Source: Gallaecimonas xiamenensis 3-C-1 (GTDB lineage Bacteria > Pseudomonadota > Gammaproteobacteria > Enterobacterales > Gallaecimonadaceae). Taken from it: a stretch of 64,000 nucleotides of DNA. The stretch is taken from assembly GCF_000299915.1 (NCBI RefSeq), contig NZ_AMRI01000008.1, positions 62,001 through 126,000 on the forward strand. The letters run 5' to 3'. The position numbers and the translations under genes are program-made. The notes under the pieces are model-generated. The model had not been told where the DNA came from and searched no databases. It saw only the letters and a program-made list of their open reading frames with translations. Below, one piece after another: positions 26,426 through 36,181 of the stretch (positions are counted from its first letter, which is position 1; each line of letters starts with the position of its first letter).

Positions 26426-27247
26426 TTAGCCCAGCAGGGACAGAGCGATCTGCGGCTGTTGGTTAGCCTGGCTCAGCATGGAGCTGGCAGCCTGCTGCAG
26501 TACGCTGTTACGGGCCAGGGTAGCGGTCTCGGCAGCGTAGTCAGCGTCAGTGATACGTGAACGAGAGGCACTCAGGTTCTGAGCAGTGTTTTCCTGAGAG
26601 CGGATAACAGAGCTGAAACGGTTCTGAGTGGCACCCAGGTCGGCACGGATGCTGTTGACGGTACCCAAAGCGGCATCCAGCTTATCAATTGCTGTCTGGG
26701 CAGTGGCAAAAGTAGCGATGCCGGTAGTCAAGTCACCGCCAACACCAGCTGCGCTCAGGGCACCACTGATTTTAACGTTGATCAACTGGCCAGCGTTGGC
26801 ACCGATCTGGAAGTCTTCACTGTAGGTATTGTTCAGCAGTTTAACGCCACCGAATTCGGTATCAGTAACGATACGATCCAGTTCGGTGGTCAGCTTTGAA
26901 TACTCTGCGTTCAAAGCAGTACGGTCAGCGGTGGTGTTGGAACCGTTGGAGGATTGCACCGCCAGGGTACGCATACGCTGCAGCAGGTTGGAGTACTCGT
27001 CCAGGGCGCCTTCAGCGGTCTGGGACAGGGAGATACCGTCGTTGGCGTTACGGGCGCCTTGGTTCAGACCGTTGATCTGAGCGGTCAGACGGCTGGAGAT
27101 TTGCAGGCCAGCAGCGTCGTCTTTGGCGCTGTTGATACGCAGACCAGAGGACAGACGCTCGTAGCTGGTGCCCAGCTCGTTGGTGGAGCGGGACATTACA
27201 CGTTGGGAGTTCAAAGACGCAACGTTAGTGTTTACATACAGAGCCAT
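26426..27247 (-). CDS. Flagellin 1 (sigma-28 promoter)
   Basis: 273 residues with the D0/D1 domains conserved at both ends and a very short central region (no D2/D3). The N-terminal 75 residues are identical to flagellin 2. The codon choice is strongly biased (CTG, CGT, GGT, AAC), as in very highly expressed genes. A sigma-28 element lies about 86 bases upstream. Surface Ser/Thr residues in the central region are plausible glycosylation sites for the Maf enzymes. Confidence 0.97.
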   Translation of the reverse strand: MALYVNTNVASLNSQRVMSRSTNELGTSYERLSSGLRINSAKDDAAGLQISSRLTAQINGLNQGARNANDGISLSQTAEGALDEYSNLLQRMRTLAVQSSNGSNTTADRTALNAEYSKLTTELDRIVTDTEFGGVKLLNNTYSEDFQIGANAGQLINVKISGALSAAGVGGDLTTGIATFATAQTAIDKLDAALGTVNSIRADLGATQNRFSSVIRSQENTAQNLSASRSRITDADYAAETATLARNSVLQQAASSMLSQANQQPQIALSLLG

Positions 27248-27332
27248 TGTGGAGTCTCCTATTGAATTAAGGCGTGGTGACTTGGTTAATCAACCCTGGC
27301 TCACCGCTCGCCACTCATTTTGCTCAGACTCT

Positions 27333-27359
27333 GTATCGCCGCGCCGAAACAAAACTTTT
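27333..27359 (-). promoter_or_regulatory. Sigma-28 promoter of flagellin 1
   Basis: The minus strand reads AAAAGTTT-N11-GGCGATAC, against the sigma-28 consensus TAAAGTTT-N11-GCCGATAA (13 of 16 positions, exact spacing). It lies about 86 bases before the flagellin ATG. Confidence 0.8.
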
Positions 27360-27624
27360 AGAAGTTTTGGTTATATAAATAGTTTTTTTAATAGAAAAAC
27401 TCATGGAAACGTCCAGCAGCCAAAGGACGTCGGTCAACACGGTGACGCCACACTCCGCTATTTTATTGGCCTCCGCAGCACAGTGGCGCCTCACTCCCGC
27501 TTAGCCCACTGCCACAAGGGTCCCACCCCAAAACCTGGTTAAAATTTGACCTTTTCGACATTTTTCCCGGCTATTTTTCCTAAAGGGAGCTGCTTCAGGT
27601 AACGGGAGTAGCAGCGCATAAAAT

Positions 27625-27653
27625 AAAGGCCGCCCAAAGGGCGGCCTTTTTGC
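27625..27653 (-). terminator. Intrinsic terminator after flagellin 2
   Basis: An AAGGCCGCCC / GGGCGGCCTT stem with T/A-runs on both sides begins about 17 bases past the flagellin 2 stop, so flagellin 2 is probably a single-gene transcript. Confidence 0.88.
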
Positions 27654-27669
27654 CAGACGCTGGTAGCCG

Positions 27670-28500
27670 TTAGCCTTGCAGCAATGACAAGGCTATCTGC
27701 GGCTGCTGGTTGGCTTGGCTCAGCATGGAACTGGCGGCCTGTTGCAGCACGGTGTTTCGGGCCAGGGTTGCCGTTTCCGCCGCATAGTCGGCATCGGTGA
27801 TGCGGGAGCGGGATGCGGTCAGGTTCTGGGCGGTGTTTTCCTGGGAGCGGATCACCGAGCTGAAACGGTTCTGGGTAGCACCCAGATCAGAACGAATGGA
27901 GTTGACCGACTCCAACGCCAGGTCCACTTTGCCGATGGTGCTCTGAGCATTGGTAAAAGTGGCAATGCCGCCACCCAGACCACCTGCACCGCCAACCTGG
28001 CCGGACGAGAAGTTCTGGGAAATAGACACACTGATGGTTTGCCCGGCGTTGGCGCCGATCTGGAACTGTTCGCTGTAAGAACCGTTGAGCAGCTTCACGC
28101 CGCCAAATTCACTGTCATTGGCGATACGATCGAGTTCAGACACCAGCTTGGTGTACTCGGCGTTCAGGGCTGTCCTGTCTGCCGTGGTATTGGAACCGTT
28201 GGATGATTGCACCGCCAGGGTACGCATACGCTGCAGTATATTGCTGTATTCATCCAAGGCACCTTCTGCGGTTTGGGCCAGGGAGATACCGTCGTTGGCG
28301 TTGCGAGCCCCTTGGTTCAGACCGTTGATCTGAGCGGTCAAGCGGCTGGAAATTTGCAGGCCTGCGGCGTCATCTTTGGCGCTATTGATCCGCAGGCCTG
28401 AAGACAGGCGTTCATAACTGGTGCCGAGCTCGTTGGTGGAACGTGACATCACTCGTTGCGAGTTCAATGAGGCCACGTTGGTATTCACGTACAGTGCCAT
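27670..28500 (-). CDS. Flagellin 2 (sigma-54 promoter)
   Basis: 276 residues, closely similar to flagellin 1 at both ends and differing mainly in the central segment (about residues 155-185, with a Gly-rich stretch GGAGGLGGG). Codon bias is less extreme than in flagellin 1. It has its own sigma-54 element and terminator, so it is transcribed separately and probably earlier than flagellin 1. Confidence 0.97.
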   Translation of the reverse strand: MALYVNTNVASLNSQRVMSRSTNELGTSYERLSSGLRINSAKDDAAGLQISSRLTAQINGLNQGARNANDGISLAQTAEGALDEYSNILQRMRTLAVQSSNGSNTTADRTALNAEYTKLVSELDRIANDSEFGGVKLLNGSYSEQFQIGANAGQTISVSISQNFSSGQVGGAGGLGGGIATFTNAQSTIGKVDLALESVNSIRSDLGATQNRFSSVIRSQENTAQNLTASRSRITDADYAAETATLARNTVLQQAASSMLSQANQQPQIALSLLQG

Positions 28501-28567
28501 GATCCTCTCCTTCCAAGAAAGATGATTTCAAGTGACGCGCAACGAGGTGCGCTACACCCGTAACACT

Positions 28568-28582
28568 GCAACGAGCGTGCCA
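28568..28582 (-). promoter_or_regulatory. Sigma-54 promoter of flagellin 2
   Basis: The minus strand reads TGGCAC-GCTCG-TTGC, an exact match to the -24/-12 core with correct spacing. It begins 2 bases after the flgL stop and lies about 70 bases before the flagellin ATG. Confidence 0.92.
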
Positions 28583-28583
28583 G

Positions 28584-29801
28584 TTATCTTACATAGTCGA
28601 AAAGGGTCAAAGAATTGACGACTTGGAAGCCAGAGTAAGCGGCTTGCATCACGGTTTGCTGCTGAGCCAGCTTGGAAACCGTCTCGGCGATGTCCACTTC
28701 GGCGATATCGGCACGGTTAGACTGCAATACCACGTCCATGGCCTCACTGCTGGAGCTGAGGTTATCCAGCACATTGACCCTGCCACCGATGATCCCCTGG
28801 GCGGAAACCACGCTGTTGTAGGTATTCTCGGCAAGACTTTGGATATAAGCGGCATCTTCTTGCCGCTGCTGCAAAGTCCGGCTGGGGTCGGACAACTGGG
28901 CTGCGTAGGTGGTCAAGCCGTCGAGGATATTGTCACGAACCGGCGCATCCAAGGTGATATCGGCACTGGCACCGGCGGCACCGTCCAGGGTGATATCCAG
29001 ACCGTTGAAGTCGATGGGTTCACCCGGCACATAGTTGCCGCTAGCCAGCACGGTGCCGCCGCTGTCGGTTATCTGATAGGTATCAGGGGCGCCGGCGGCG
29101 GTGGTCACACTGAAAGTATTGCCTGCCGGGTTATTGGGATCGTAGTTGGCCCGGTAGAAGGCATCGAAACCTCCTTCGTCTCTGACCCCTGTTGTCACAG
29201 TGCCGGCGCCGGCAGTCAGGGTGCCGGTAGCCCCCAATGAAGGATCCAGGTTGTCGAACAGATCAAAGCCGGGGAAGTTGGCATTGATGGTAAAGCCTTG
29301 GGAAACCTGGATATTCTGGCGCCCTTGGTCACCCTGATAAACATACTGCCCCGCTATCTTCTGGTAGGGCGCCGTTTTGCCGGCATTGCCCGAGAAGATG
29401 TAGTCGCCGTTGGCGTCCTGGGTGTTCATCAGATCCTGTAGGTGGTCACGGATCCCCAGCAGTTCGGAGGCCAGAGCCTCCCTCTCGTCAGGGCCGTTCA
29501 CACCGTTTTGGGCCTGGACCATCAGGGTCCTGGCCTTGGCCAAGGCATCGGTCATGCTCGACAGGGATGTTTCGGCGATACCGAAGCGGGACTTGAGGTT
29601 GTCGCCGTTCTTACGAAACTGCTCGGACAGGCCAAGCTGTTCGGTCAGCCGCAATACGGTGCCGGCCCCGGCCGGGTCGTCGGCCGGCTGCAGAATGCGT
29701 TGCTGGGTACTGGCCTGGTCGCGCAGCCTGACCAACAACTCCTGGGTACTGAGGATGTTGTTCAGGCCTGACTGGTAAATCATGTTGGTCGAAATACGCA
29801 T
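28584..29801 (-). CDS. flgL: FlgL, hook-filament junction protein (HAP3)
   Basis: 405 residues with flagellin-like helical ends (RISTNMIYQSGLNNILSTQ at the start, AAYSGFQVVNSLTLFDYVR at the end) and a beta-rich middle. It connects FlgK to the first flagellin ring. It lies 4 bases after flgK. Confidence 0.95.
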   Translation of the reverse strand: MRISTNMIYQSGLNNILSTQELLVRLRDQASTQQRILQPADDPAGAGTVLRLTEQLGLSEQFRKNGDNLKSRFGIAETSLSSMTDALAKARTLMVQAQNGVNGPDEREALASELLGIRDHLQDLMNTQDANGDYIFSGNAGKTAPYQKIAGQYVYQGDQGRQNIQVSQGFTINANFPGFDLFDNLDPSLGATGTLTAGAGTVTTGVRDEGGFDAFYRANYDPNNPAGNTFSVTTAAGAPDTYQITDSGGTVLASGNYVPGEPIDFNGLDITLDGAAGASADITLDAPVRDNILDGLTTYAAQLSDPSRTLQQRQEDAAYIQSLAENTYNSVVSAQGIIGGRVNVLDNLSSSSEAMDVVLQSNRADIAEVDIAETVSKLAQQQTVMQAAYSGFQVVNSLTLFDYVR

Positions 29802-29805
29802 GGCG

Positions 29806-31806
29806 TTACCCTATGGCTTGCAGCAGGTTGTCGAAGACGTTCTGGGCGGTAGACAAAATCCGCGCCGTGGCTGAGTAGGCTTGCTGGAACTGAATGAGGT
29901 TGGCCGCCTCTTCGTCCAGGTTAACCCCGGCGACCGCCTGCAGGCGGCCTTGGCTCTCGTCATGAAGGGCCTGGGCCGCTTCCTGTTTGACGCGCATGGC
30001 ACCGGTTTTGTCACCCACATTGCTGACCAGGCTGGAAAAGGCGGTGGTCAGGCTCTCGCCGATAACGGTTGTGGCGCCGGCTTCGTTCTGACGAACGATC
30101 TCCGCCGTCTGCAACTGGGCCAGCTTCAGGCCGTTATTGTTGTCCGACTTGGCGGTCATGGCGCCGGTAGCGCTGTCGAGGTTCACCCCCAGGGTGAACT
30201 CATCCCCCGCCGCCGGCGTTCCAGACAGCTTGATGGAGAAGCCGTAATCCAGAGGCGGCTCTGGAATGGGGGTTTCCGAGTCAAAGTTGGTGGGCCCGCC
30301 GATGGCGGTACCGCCCTGGTCATAGAGTTGGTACTGGGTATCGCTCAAAAAGACGATACGGCCAGGGGCAGTGGCGTCCAGGGCCACCGGCGAGGTGGTG
30401 GCAAAGCCGGAGGTGGCCGGGTCGACGTTGGTAACATCGATGCTGGAAACCGTGGCGCTACCCAAGTTGCTGGCATTCTTATTGACCGCGATAGGAGAGG
30501 CCAGGGCCAGCTCCTCGGGGCGGTCCATGGCCATATCCATCAGGTTGATGGCATCCCGGGTGGGGTGCAAGACAAAGGTGTCGCCGGCGGCAAAAGCCCC
30601 GGGCGGGGTAGCGGCGCTAAAATCGATTTGCAACCCGTCCACATTGGCAGGGGCCGGCAAGGTACCGGTCGCCAGGGTGCCGGTCACTTTGCCGCTGCTG
30701 TCCAGGGCCTGGACTTCGTAGTCGGTGGCCGTGGTAAAGACAATTTGATAGTCCTGATCGGTCAGCTGGGTACCGTCGGTGACCTGCGCCGTCACCAAGT
30801 GGTCGGCACTGGAATTGTCCTTCATGCCAAAGGCGGTCAGGGTCGGCAGCTTGAAGATATCACCGCCTAGGTTGCCGTTGAGATCCAAACCCAGGTTGTT
30901 CTGCTTGTTAAACGCATCGGCCATGGCCAGGGCCATCTGCCCCAGTTGGCGCTGGGCTGGCTCCAGCACGTCTTGGCGGAAACTGCCAAGGCCACCCAGT
31001 TTGCCGCCCACATCGGCCACTTTTTGCTCGAAGGTCTGGGTACCCAGGGTCACCGACATTTCCAGGCGGCGGGTCTCTGGGTCACCGGCGGACACCTGCA
31101 CGGTAGAGCGGCTATCGGGCAGCACCAGGGCCATACCGTTGGCCATGGTTACGTTAACTGCGTCCCCGGTGGACTGGGTAACCTGGATGTCCATCAGCTC
31201 GGACAGCTGGCTGATGTACTCATCGCGTTGATCCAGCAAGGTGGAGCGCTGACTGCCGTTCTGGGTATTGCCTACCGCTGCCAACTGCTGGTTGATACCG
31301 AAAATACTGCCGATAAGGCCATTGGCCTTCTCGCTATAGGAGGTCAGCTGTTGGTTGACTTCTTTTTGCTGCAGCGAGAACTGTTCGGCCTGGCGCTGGT
31401 AGTTTTCCAGCATGTTGCCAAAATCGCTCAGCACCAGCTCACGGTTGGAAATGGAGCTGGCTTCATTGTTCATGGTGTTGATGCGCGCAAACAGGTTTTC
31501 AATACCTGTACTTAGGCCGTTGCTGGTATCCCCCAACAGCTTGTCGGTGCGATTGGCCTGGGTCAGGTAAGCATCGGCAAATCCCAGGCTGGTGGTGTCT
31601 TTACGCAACTGGGCCTGGGCGAACTGGTCCATCATCCGATGCACAGTGACCCTGTCGATCCCCCCCAGCACTTCGGCGGTAAATTCCACCCGCTGGCGCG
31701 AATACCCGTCGGTGTTGACGTTGGTGATGTTATTACCGGCAATATTGAGGGCTATCTGGTTGGCATAGATGCCAGATACCCCAATGCGCATCATTTCATT
31801 GGACAT
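29806..31806 (-). CDS. flgK: FlgK, hook-filament junction protein (HAP1)
   Basis: 666 residues. The N-terminus has the rod/hook motif (YANQIALNIAGNNITNVNTDGYSRQRVEF) and the C-terminus the family NLIQFQQAYSATARILSTAQNVFDNLL. A variable insert in the middle accounts for the above-average length. Its ATG shares one base with the flgJ stop. Confidence 0.96.
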   Translation of the reverse strand: MSNEMMRIGVSGIYANQIALNIAGNNITNVNTDGYSRQRVEFTAEVLGGIDRVTVHRMMDQFAQAQLRKDTTSLGFADAYLTQANRTDKLLGDTSNGLSTGIENLFARINTMNNEASSISNRELVLSDFGNMLENYQRQAEQFSLQQKEVNQQLTSYSEKANGLIGSIFGINQQLAAVGNTQNGSQRSTLLDQRDEYISQLSELMDIQVTQSTGDAVNVTMANGMALVLPDSRSTVQVSAGDPETRRLEMSVTLGTQTFEQKVADVGGKLGGLGSFRQDVLEPAQRQLGQMALAMADAFNKQNNLGLDLNGNLGGDIFKLPTLTAFGMKDNSSADHLVTAQVTDGTQLTDQDYQIVFTTATDYEVQALDSSGKVTGTLATGTLPAPANVDGLQIDFSAATPPGAFAAGDTFVLHPTRDAINLMDMAMDRPEELALASPIAVNKNASNLGSATVSSIDVTNVDPATSGFATTSPVALDATAPGRIVFLSDTQYQLYDQGGTAIGGPTNFDSETPIPEPPLDYGFSIKLSGTPAAGDEFTLGVNLDSATGAMTAKSDNNNGLKLAQLQTAEIVRQNEAGATTVIGESLTTAFSSLVSNVGDKTGAMRVKQEAAQALHDESQGRLQAVAGVNLDEEAANLIQFQQAYSATARILSTAQNVFDNLLQAIG

Positions 31807-32759
31807 TACGGCCTTCCCTTACTCATGGCGGGGTGGTCAAGCACCTGGAGGATCTTCTTGGCGTAATCCGGATCCGTGGCGTATCCCGCTCCCTGGAGTT
31901 CCTGCAGAAAGCGTGCCGAGTCTTTGGCCCACTTCACTGCCTCTTGATAACGAGGCGACTCTTTCAGCAGCTGGATGTAGTCACTGAAACTGGCTTCGGG
32001 GCTGTCATAAGCCCTAAATTGTGCCACTTCGCGCTTGGGAGTAAGACCCTCGTATTCCAGGGTGGTAGCGGTAACCTTGTCCCCGTCCCACTGGCTGCCG
32101 GCCTTGATGTTAAAGAGGTTAAGGCTGCTCTTGCCGCCCTCCCCTTTCAGCACTTTCTGGCCCCAGCCGGTTTCCAGGGCCGCCTGGGCCACCAATACCA
32201 TGGGATTGACGCCAATGGCGGAGGCCGCTTGCCGCGCATAGGGCAACAGGCTGCCCACAAAGGCGCTGGGGCTATCGAAACTGATGCCGCCCTGGCCTTC
32301 ACCATCCGCCAACGGCGCTGGCTCTTCGGCGCTGGCCTTGGCAATGGTTGGGGCCGGCGGCGCACTTTTGCCGCCCGTCTTTGCCGCTGTCACAGCGGTA
32401 CCCATCTCGACAGAACTGACCTGGCGGCTGACACCTATGGCGGAGGCCGGCATCAGGGTCTTGCCGTCGGGTTTGAGCTGCTGGGCAATGATTTCCGCCA
32501 GGCCAAGGCCGCCTTTATTGGCGATTTCCAGGGCCATTTGCTGGTCCTGCATATCCCGGTAGAAATTCATACTGGAGGTGTTGAAGGGGCTGTTTTTTTC
32601 GAAAACGGCATTGGCGTCGCGCATGCTTTTAAGCAGTTGGCGGACAAAGATGGACTCGAACTGCTTGGCCGTTTCCAGCAGGGCCTTGTCGTCCTGCTTT
32701 TGGGCCCCCTGGCGGAGCTTGTCCAGCCCCGCCAGGTCGGTAAATAACGGCGTGTTCAT
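31806..32759 (-). CDS. flgJ: FlgJ, rod cap and peptidoglycan hydrolase
   Basis: 317 residues with two domains: an N-terminal rod-scaffold domain (about 1-100; [13 protein letters not shown]) and a C-terminal glucosaminidase-type domain (about 160-310; [17 protein letters not shown] with the catalytic Glu). It opens the murein layer so the rod can cross the periplasm. It overlaps flgI by 4 bases. Confidence 0.95.
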   Translation of the reverse strand: MNTPLFTDLAGLDKLRQGAQKQDDKALLETAKQFESIFVRQLLKSMRDANAVFEKNSPFNTSSMNFYRDMQDQQMALEIANKGGLGLAEIIAQQLKPDGKTLMPASAIGVSRQVSSVEMGTAVTAAKTGGKSAPPAPTIAKASAEEPAPLADGEGQGGISFDSPSAFVGSLLPYARQAASAIGVNPMVLVAQAALETGWGQKVLKGEGGKSSLNLFNIKAGSQWDGDKVTATTLEYEGLTPKREVAQFRAYDSPEASFSDYIQLLKESPRYQEAVKWAKDSARFLQELQGAGYATDPDYAKKILQVLDHPAMSKGRP

Positions 32760-33838
32760 ATCACGATCAACTCCCCGGACAGGGCCCCTGCCTGTTTGAG
32801 GGCCTCAAGGATAGCCATGACATCGGAAGGAGCCGCCCCCACTTGGTTGACCGCTCTGACCAGGTCCTGCAGGGTCACACCGGGGTCGAAATAAAACATC
32901 CGCGCCTGGCTCTCGGTGACTTCCACGTTGGAGTTGGGGGTCACCACCGTCTGTCCCTGGCCAAAGGCGTTGGGCTGGCTCACCTGCGGGTTCTCGGTGA
33001 TGGTGATGGTCAAACCGCCATGGGTGATGGCAGCCGGCTTAAGCCGCACTTCCGAACCCACCACTATGGTACCGGTACGGGAATTGACGATGACCTTGGC
33101 CGACTCGGTAGCCGGGTCGAAGGTCAGGTTTTCCAGGGTAGAGAGGTAGCTGACCCGCTGGTCCACATCCCTGGGGGCCCGCACCTGTACGGACGCCCCG
33201 TCCAGGGCCTGGGCCACCCCAGGCCCCAACAGATCGTTGATGGCATCTTCCATGCGCTTGGCGGTGGTGAAATCGGCACGGTGCAGGTTAAAAGTGATGA
33301 AGTCGGAGTGGGCAAAGGGCGATGCCACTTCACGCTCTACTATGGCCCCGCCCGGGATGCGGCCAGCGGTGGGGGTGTTGCCGACTATCTTGGAGCCGTC
33401 GGCCCCTTCGGCGCTAAAACCCGACACCACCAGGTTGCCCTGGCCCAGAGCATAGATCTGGCCGTCTACGCCTTTGAGGAAGGTTTGCAGCAAGGTGCCG
33501 CCACGCAGGCTCTTGGCCGAGCCTACCGATGACACTGTGATGTCGATCTGTTGGCCGGGCTTGGCAAAGGGCGGCAAGGTGGCGCTGACTGCTACCGCCG
33601 CCACGTTCTTGATATTGGGACGGCGACCGGACGGCAACTGGATGCCGAAGTTGCGCAGCATGGAGGCAAAGGACTGTTCGGTGAAAGGGCTCTGCTCACC
33701 GGTACCGGGCAAGCCCACCACCAGGCCGTAGCCCACCAGTTGGTTATCCCGCACCCCGGCCACAGACGCCACGTCCTTGATCCGTTCGGCCTGCACCGAA
33801 GCGGTCAGCAACAGAGCCAAAAACCACAGGCGTTTCAT
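32756..33838 (-). CDS. flgI: FlgI, P-ring protein
   Basis: 360 residues. A signal peptide ([17 protein letters not shown]) is followed by [30 protein letters not shown], the family signature. The start at 33838 was chosen over 33862 because the signal peptide begins there and AGGA lies 8 bases upstream, just past the flgH stop. It forms the periplasmic P ring around the rod. Confidence 0.96.
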   Translation of the reverse strand: MKRLWFLALLLTASVQAERIKDVASVAGVRDNQLVGYGLVVGLPGTGEQSPFTEQSFASMLRNFGIQLPSGRRPNIKNVAAVAVSATLPPFAKPGQQIDITVSSVGSAKSLRGGTLLQTFLKGVDGQIYALGQGNLVVSGFSAEGADGSKIVGNTPTAGRIPGGAIVEREVASPFAHSDFITFNLHRADFTTAKRMEDAINDLLGPGVAQALDGASVQVRAPRDVDQRVSYLSTLENLTFDPATESAKVIVNSRTGTIVVGSEVRLKPAAITHGGLTITITENPQVSQPNAFGQGQTVVTPNSNVEVTESQARMFYFDPGVTLQDLVRAVNQVGAAPSDVMAILEALKQAGALSGELIVI

Positions 33839-33849
33839 GGCGATAGTCC

Positions 33850-34521
33850 TCAGAAGGGCCACAGGGGCGAGTTAAAGAAGCGGGCCAGCCAACCTTGTTG
33901 CTGGGTATCGCTGAAGGCGCCGGTACCCGAATACTGGATACGGGCATTAGCCACCCGGGTGGACTGGACTGTGTTATCGGCTGTGATGTCGTCCTGGCGG
34001 ACTATGCCGGTGAGGCGGATAAATTCTTCACCGTTGTTAAGGGTGATCCACTTCTCGCCGCGCACCATCAGGGTGCCATTGGGCAGCACCCGGATCACGT
34101 GCACCGAAATGGCGCCGTTCAGCTGGTTGGCCTGGTCGGCGTCGGACTCGCCCTTGAACTCGTTCTTACCGTCTATGCCTACCCCCAGGGTGTTGCCGTT
34201 GATGGTAACGGGGCGGCCCATGACGGTGGGCGCAGGCAGGTCCACCGAGCTTTCTTTCTTCAGCTCGGTGGTAGCCGATTTCTTGGCGCTGGTGCTCTCT
34301 TCGAGCATGATGGTGATGATATCCCCTACCCGGGCCGCCTTACGGTCCGAGTAGAGGTTTTGGGCGGCAGCGTCAAAATACATGGAGCCGGTGGCCACCA
34401 GGGGTTGCTCATCAAATGCCGGCAGCACAGGAGCAAAGTCCGGATCATCGGGAATGGGTTTGGGGCCGTACGTGGCACAGCCCCCCAAAAACAAGATCGC
34501 ACAGACAGCCAGGCTACGCAT
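33850..34521 (-). CDS. flgH: FlgH, L-ring lipoprotein
   Basis: 223 residues with a lipoprotein signal (LFLGGC, Cys at about residue 15) followed by the FlgH domain ([32 protein letters not shown]). It forms the outer-membrane L ring. It lies 11 bases before flgI and 9 after flgG. Confidence 0.96.
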   Translation of the reverse strand: MRSLAVCAILFLGGCATYGPKPIPDDPDFAPVLPAFDEQPLVATGSMYFDAAAQNLYSDRKAARVGDIITIMLEESTSAKKSATTELKKESSVDLPAPTVMGRPVTINGNTLGVGIDGKNEFKGESDADQANQLNGAISVHVIRVLPNGTLMVRGEKWITLNNGEEFIRLTGIVRQDDITADNTVQSTRVANARIQYSGTGAFSDTQQQGWLARFFNSPLWPF

Positions 34522-34530
34522 AAAGCCCCC

Positions 34531-35319
34531 TTACAACTGGTTGTTGACGTAACCCATCATCTCGTCAACGGCAGAGATCACCTTGGAGTTCATCTCGTAG
34601 ACGCGCTGGGTTTCGATAAGGTTGACCAGCTCCTCGGTCACGTTGACGTTGGAGGTCTCCAAGGCCCCCTGCTGCACTGTGCCCAGGCCATCCAGGCCAG
34701 CCACGCCCTGCTGGGGGGCCCCTGAGGCACCGGTTTCCTGGAACAGGTTCTGGCCTATGGGCTCCAGACCCTGGGGGTTGACGAAGTTGGTGACGTTCAA
34801 CTGACCCACCACCACTTCGTCGGCCTGGCCGGCGACCCTGACCGATACCTGGCCGTCACTGCTCACAGAGATGGACTGGGCGTTGTCGGGGATATTGATG
34901 GCCGGCTGGATCTCATAGCCTGCCCCGGCCGTTACCAGGGTGCCTTCGTCGTTGAGGGCAAACTGGCCATTACGGGTATAGGAAATGGTGCCGTCCGGCA
35001 TCAGCACTTCGAAAAAGCCCGGGCCTTCAATCATCATGTCCAGGCTGTTGTCAGTGCTCAGGCGGTTACCCTGGCTAAAGGTCTTCTGGGTCGCCGATAC
35101 CTTGACACCGGTGCCCAGCATCAGGCCGGAAGGCATCTCGGTGTTTTGGGACGACTGGGCCCCTGGCTGGTGGATGTTCTGATACAGCAAGTCTTCGAAC
35201 ACCGCCCGGCTCTTTTTAAAGCCGACAGTGGATGCGTTGGCCAGGTTGTTGGAGATAACCGAGATGTCAGTCTGCTGGGCATCAAGGCCGGTTTTGGAAA
35301 TCCACAATGCAGGATTCAT
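34531..35319 (-). CDS. flgG: FlgG, distal rod protein
   Basis: 262 residues, standard length. N-terminal ALWISKTGLDAQQTDISVISNNLANASTVGFKKSRAVFEDLLYQ and C-terminal LETSNVNVTEELVNLIETQRVYEMNSKVI are the rod-protein signatures. It lies 10 bases after flgF. Confidence 0.96.
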   Translation of the reverse strand: MNPALWISKTGLDAQQTDISVISNNLANASTVGFKKSRAVFEDLLYQNIHQPGAQSSQNTEMPSGLMLGTGVKVSATQKTFSQGNRLSTDNSLDMMIEGPGFFEVLMPDGTISYTRNGQFALNDEGTLVTAGAGYEIQPAINIPDNAQSISVSSDGQVSVRVAGQADEVVVGQLNVTNFVNPQGLEPIGQNLFQETGASGAPQQGVAGLDGLGTVQQGALETSNVNVTEELVNLIETQRVYEMNSKVISAVDEMMGYVNNQL

Positions 35320-35329
35320 GGGTTACTCC

Positions 35330-36076
35330 TTAGGTCAAACGCAACAGGTTGTTGTGGGACGCATCCATGTCTTCGGCGGTCTTCATCATCTTGAGCTGCA
35401 GCTCAAACTGGCGCTGCAGGTCGATAAGGGCTGTCATTTCTTCCACCGGGTTGACGTTGGAGCCCTCCAGGGCCCCTTGCAACAGGCGCACATTGGCCTC
35501 GGCCAGGGCGTTGGTGCCATCTTTTTGACGAAAGAGGCCGTCTTCACCCTTTACCAGGTCGCTGAATTCGGGGTTGACCAGCTTGATACGGTTGACCTGC
35601 TCTATGGCGTTGGCCGGGGCACCCTGGGGCAGCACGCTGATGGTGCCGTCGCCGGCGATCTCCAGCTTGGCGTAAGGCAGGGGAACAGCGATAGGGGCAT
35701 CCCCCTCGCCCAGCACCAACTCACCCTTGGCGGTTTCCAGCAGGCCGGTATCGGACACCCGCAGGTTACCGGCCCGGGTGTAGCCTTCGGTGCCGTTGGC
35801 GCCCTGTACGGCCAGCCAGCCTTCACCTTCGACGGCCACGTCCAGGGTACGGCCCGTGGTTTCCAGAGAACCGGCGTCAAAACGTTGGCCTGGGCGCTCG
35901 CTCATGGCAAAAACCCGGGTCGGCATACCGTCGCCAAAAACCTGCATGGCGCGGGCCTGGGCGAAATCGGCCTTGAAGCCGGTGGTCTTGGCATTGGCCA
36001 GGTTGTTGGCCCGGGCGGTCAGGGCATGCATGTCCTGGTTGGCGCCGCTCATGGCCAGGTAAAGTAACCGGTCCAT
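35330..36076 (-). CDS. flgF: FlgF, proximal rod protein
   Basis: 248 residues with the rod motif ANNLANAKTTGFKADF near the N-terminus and LEGSNVNPVEEMTALIDLQRQFE at the C-terminus. It is the first gene after the terminator and sigma-54 element at 36120-36163, so it heads a second rod/ring transcription unit, flgFGHIJKL. Confidence 0.95.
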   Translation of the reverse strand: MDRLLYLAMSGANQDMHALTARANNLANAKTTGFKADFAQARAMQVFGDGMPTRVFAMSERPGQRFDAGSLETTGRTLDVAVEGEGWLAVQGANGTEGYTRAGNLRVSDTGLLETAKGELVLGEGDAPIAVPLPYAKLEIAGDGTISVLPQGAPANAIEQVNRIKLVNPEFSDLVKGEDGLFRQKDGTNALAEANVRLLQGALEGSNVNPVEEMTALIDLQRQFELQLKMMKTAEDMDASHNNLLRLT

Positions 36077-36110
36077 CTGTCAGTCCTCTGTCAACGCGAT
36101 GGTCATGGCC

Positions 36111-36132
36111 AATTGCAATGCAATTGCAATGC
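36111..36132. repeat. Exact tandem duplication of an 11-mer
   Basis: The 11-mer AATTGCAATGC occurs twice head to tail, at 36111-36121 and 36122-36132, in the flgE-flgF gap. The junction and second copy supply most of the sigma-54 element at 36120-36134. Confidence 0.95.
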
Positions 36133-36134
36133 CA
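36120..36134 (-). promoter_or_regulatory. Sigma-54 promoter of flgF
   Basis: The minus strand reads TGGCAT-TGCAA-TTGC, with 10 bases between GG and GC and one difference from the TGGCAC-N5-TTGC core. It lies about 44 bases before the flgF start, directly after the flgE terminator. Confidence 0.75.
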
Positions 36135-36163
36135 AAAAAGAAAGCCCGCCTGATGGCGGGCTT
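36134..36163 (-). terminator. Intrinsic terminator after flgE
   Basis: A 9-bp stem (AAGCCCGCC / GGCGGGCTT) with a TGAT/ATCA loop is followed on the minus strand by a T-rich run. It starts 19 bases past the flgE stop, so flgBCDE should end here, at least in part. Confidence 0.85.
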
Positions 36164-36181
36164 GGGCAGCGAAGCAGAGCC

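Larger units (their letters stand above)
27248..27669. other. Intergenic region between the two flagellins
   Basis: This 422-base spacer holds the flagellin 1 leader and sigma-28 promoter at its left end and the flagellin 2 terminator at its right end. An AT-rich block near 27360-27400, upstream of the promoter, may serve as an UP element. I saw no credible gene in it. Confidence 0.7.

Noticed and set aside
27168-27542. 124-codon plus-strand frame in the flagellin spacer
   Set aside because: It begins antisense to flagellin 1, crosses the sigma-28 promoter and has no ribosome binding site.
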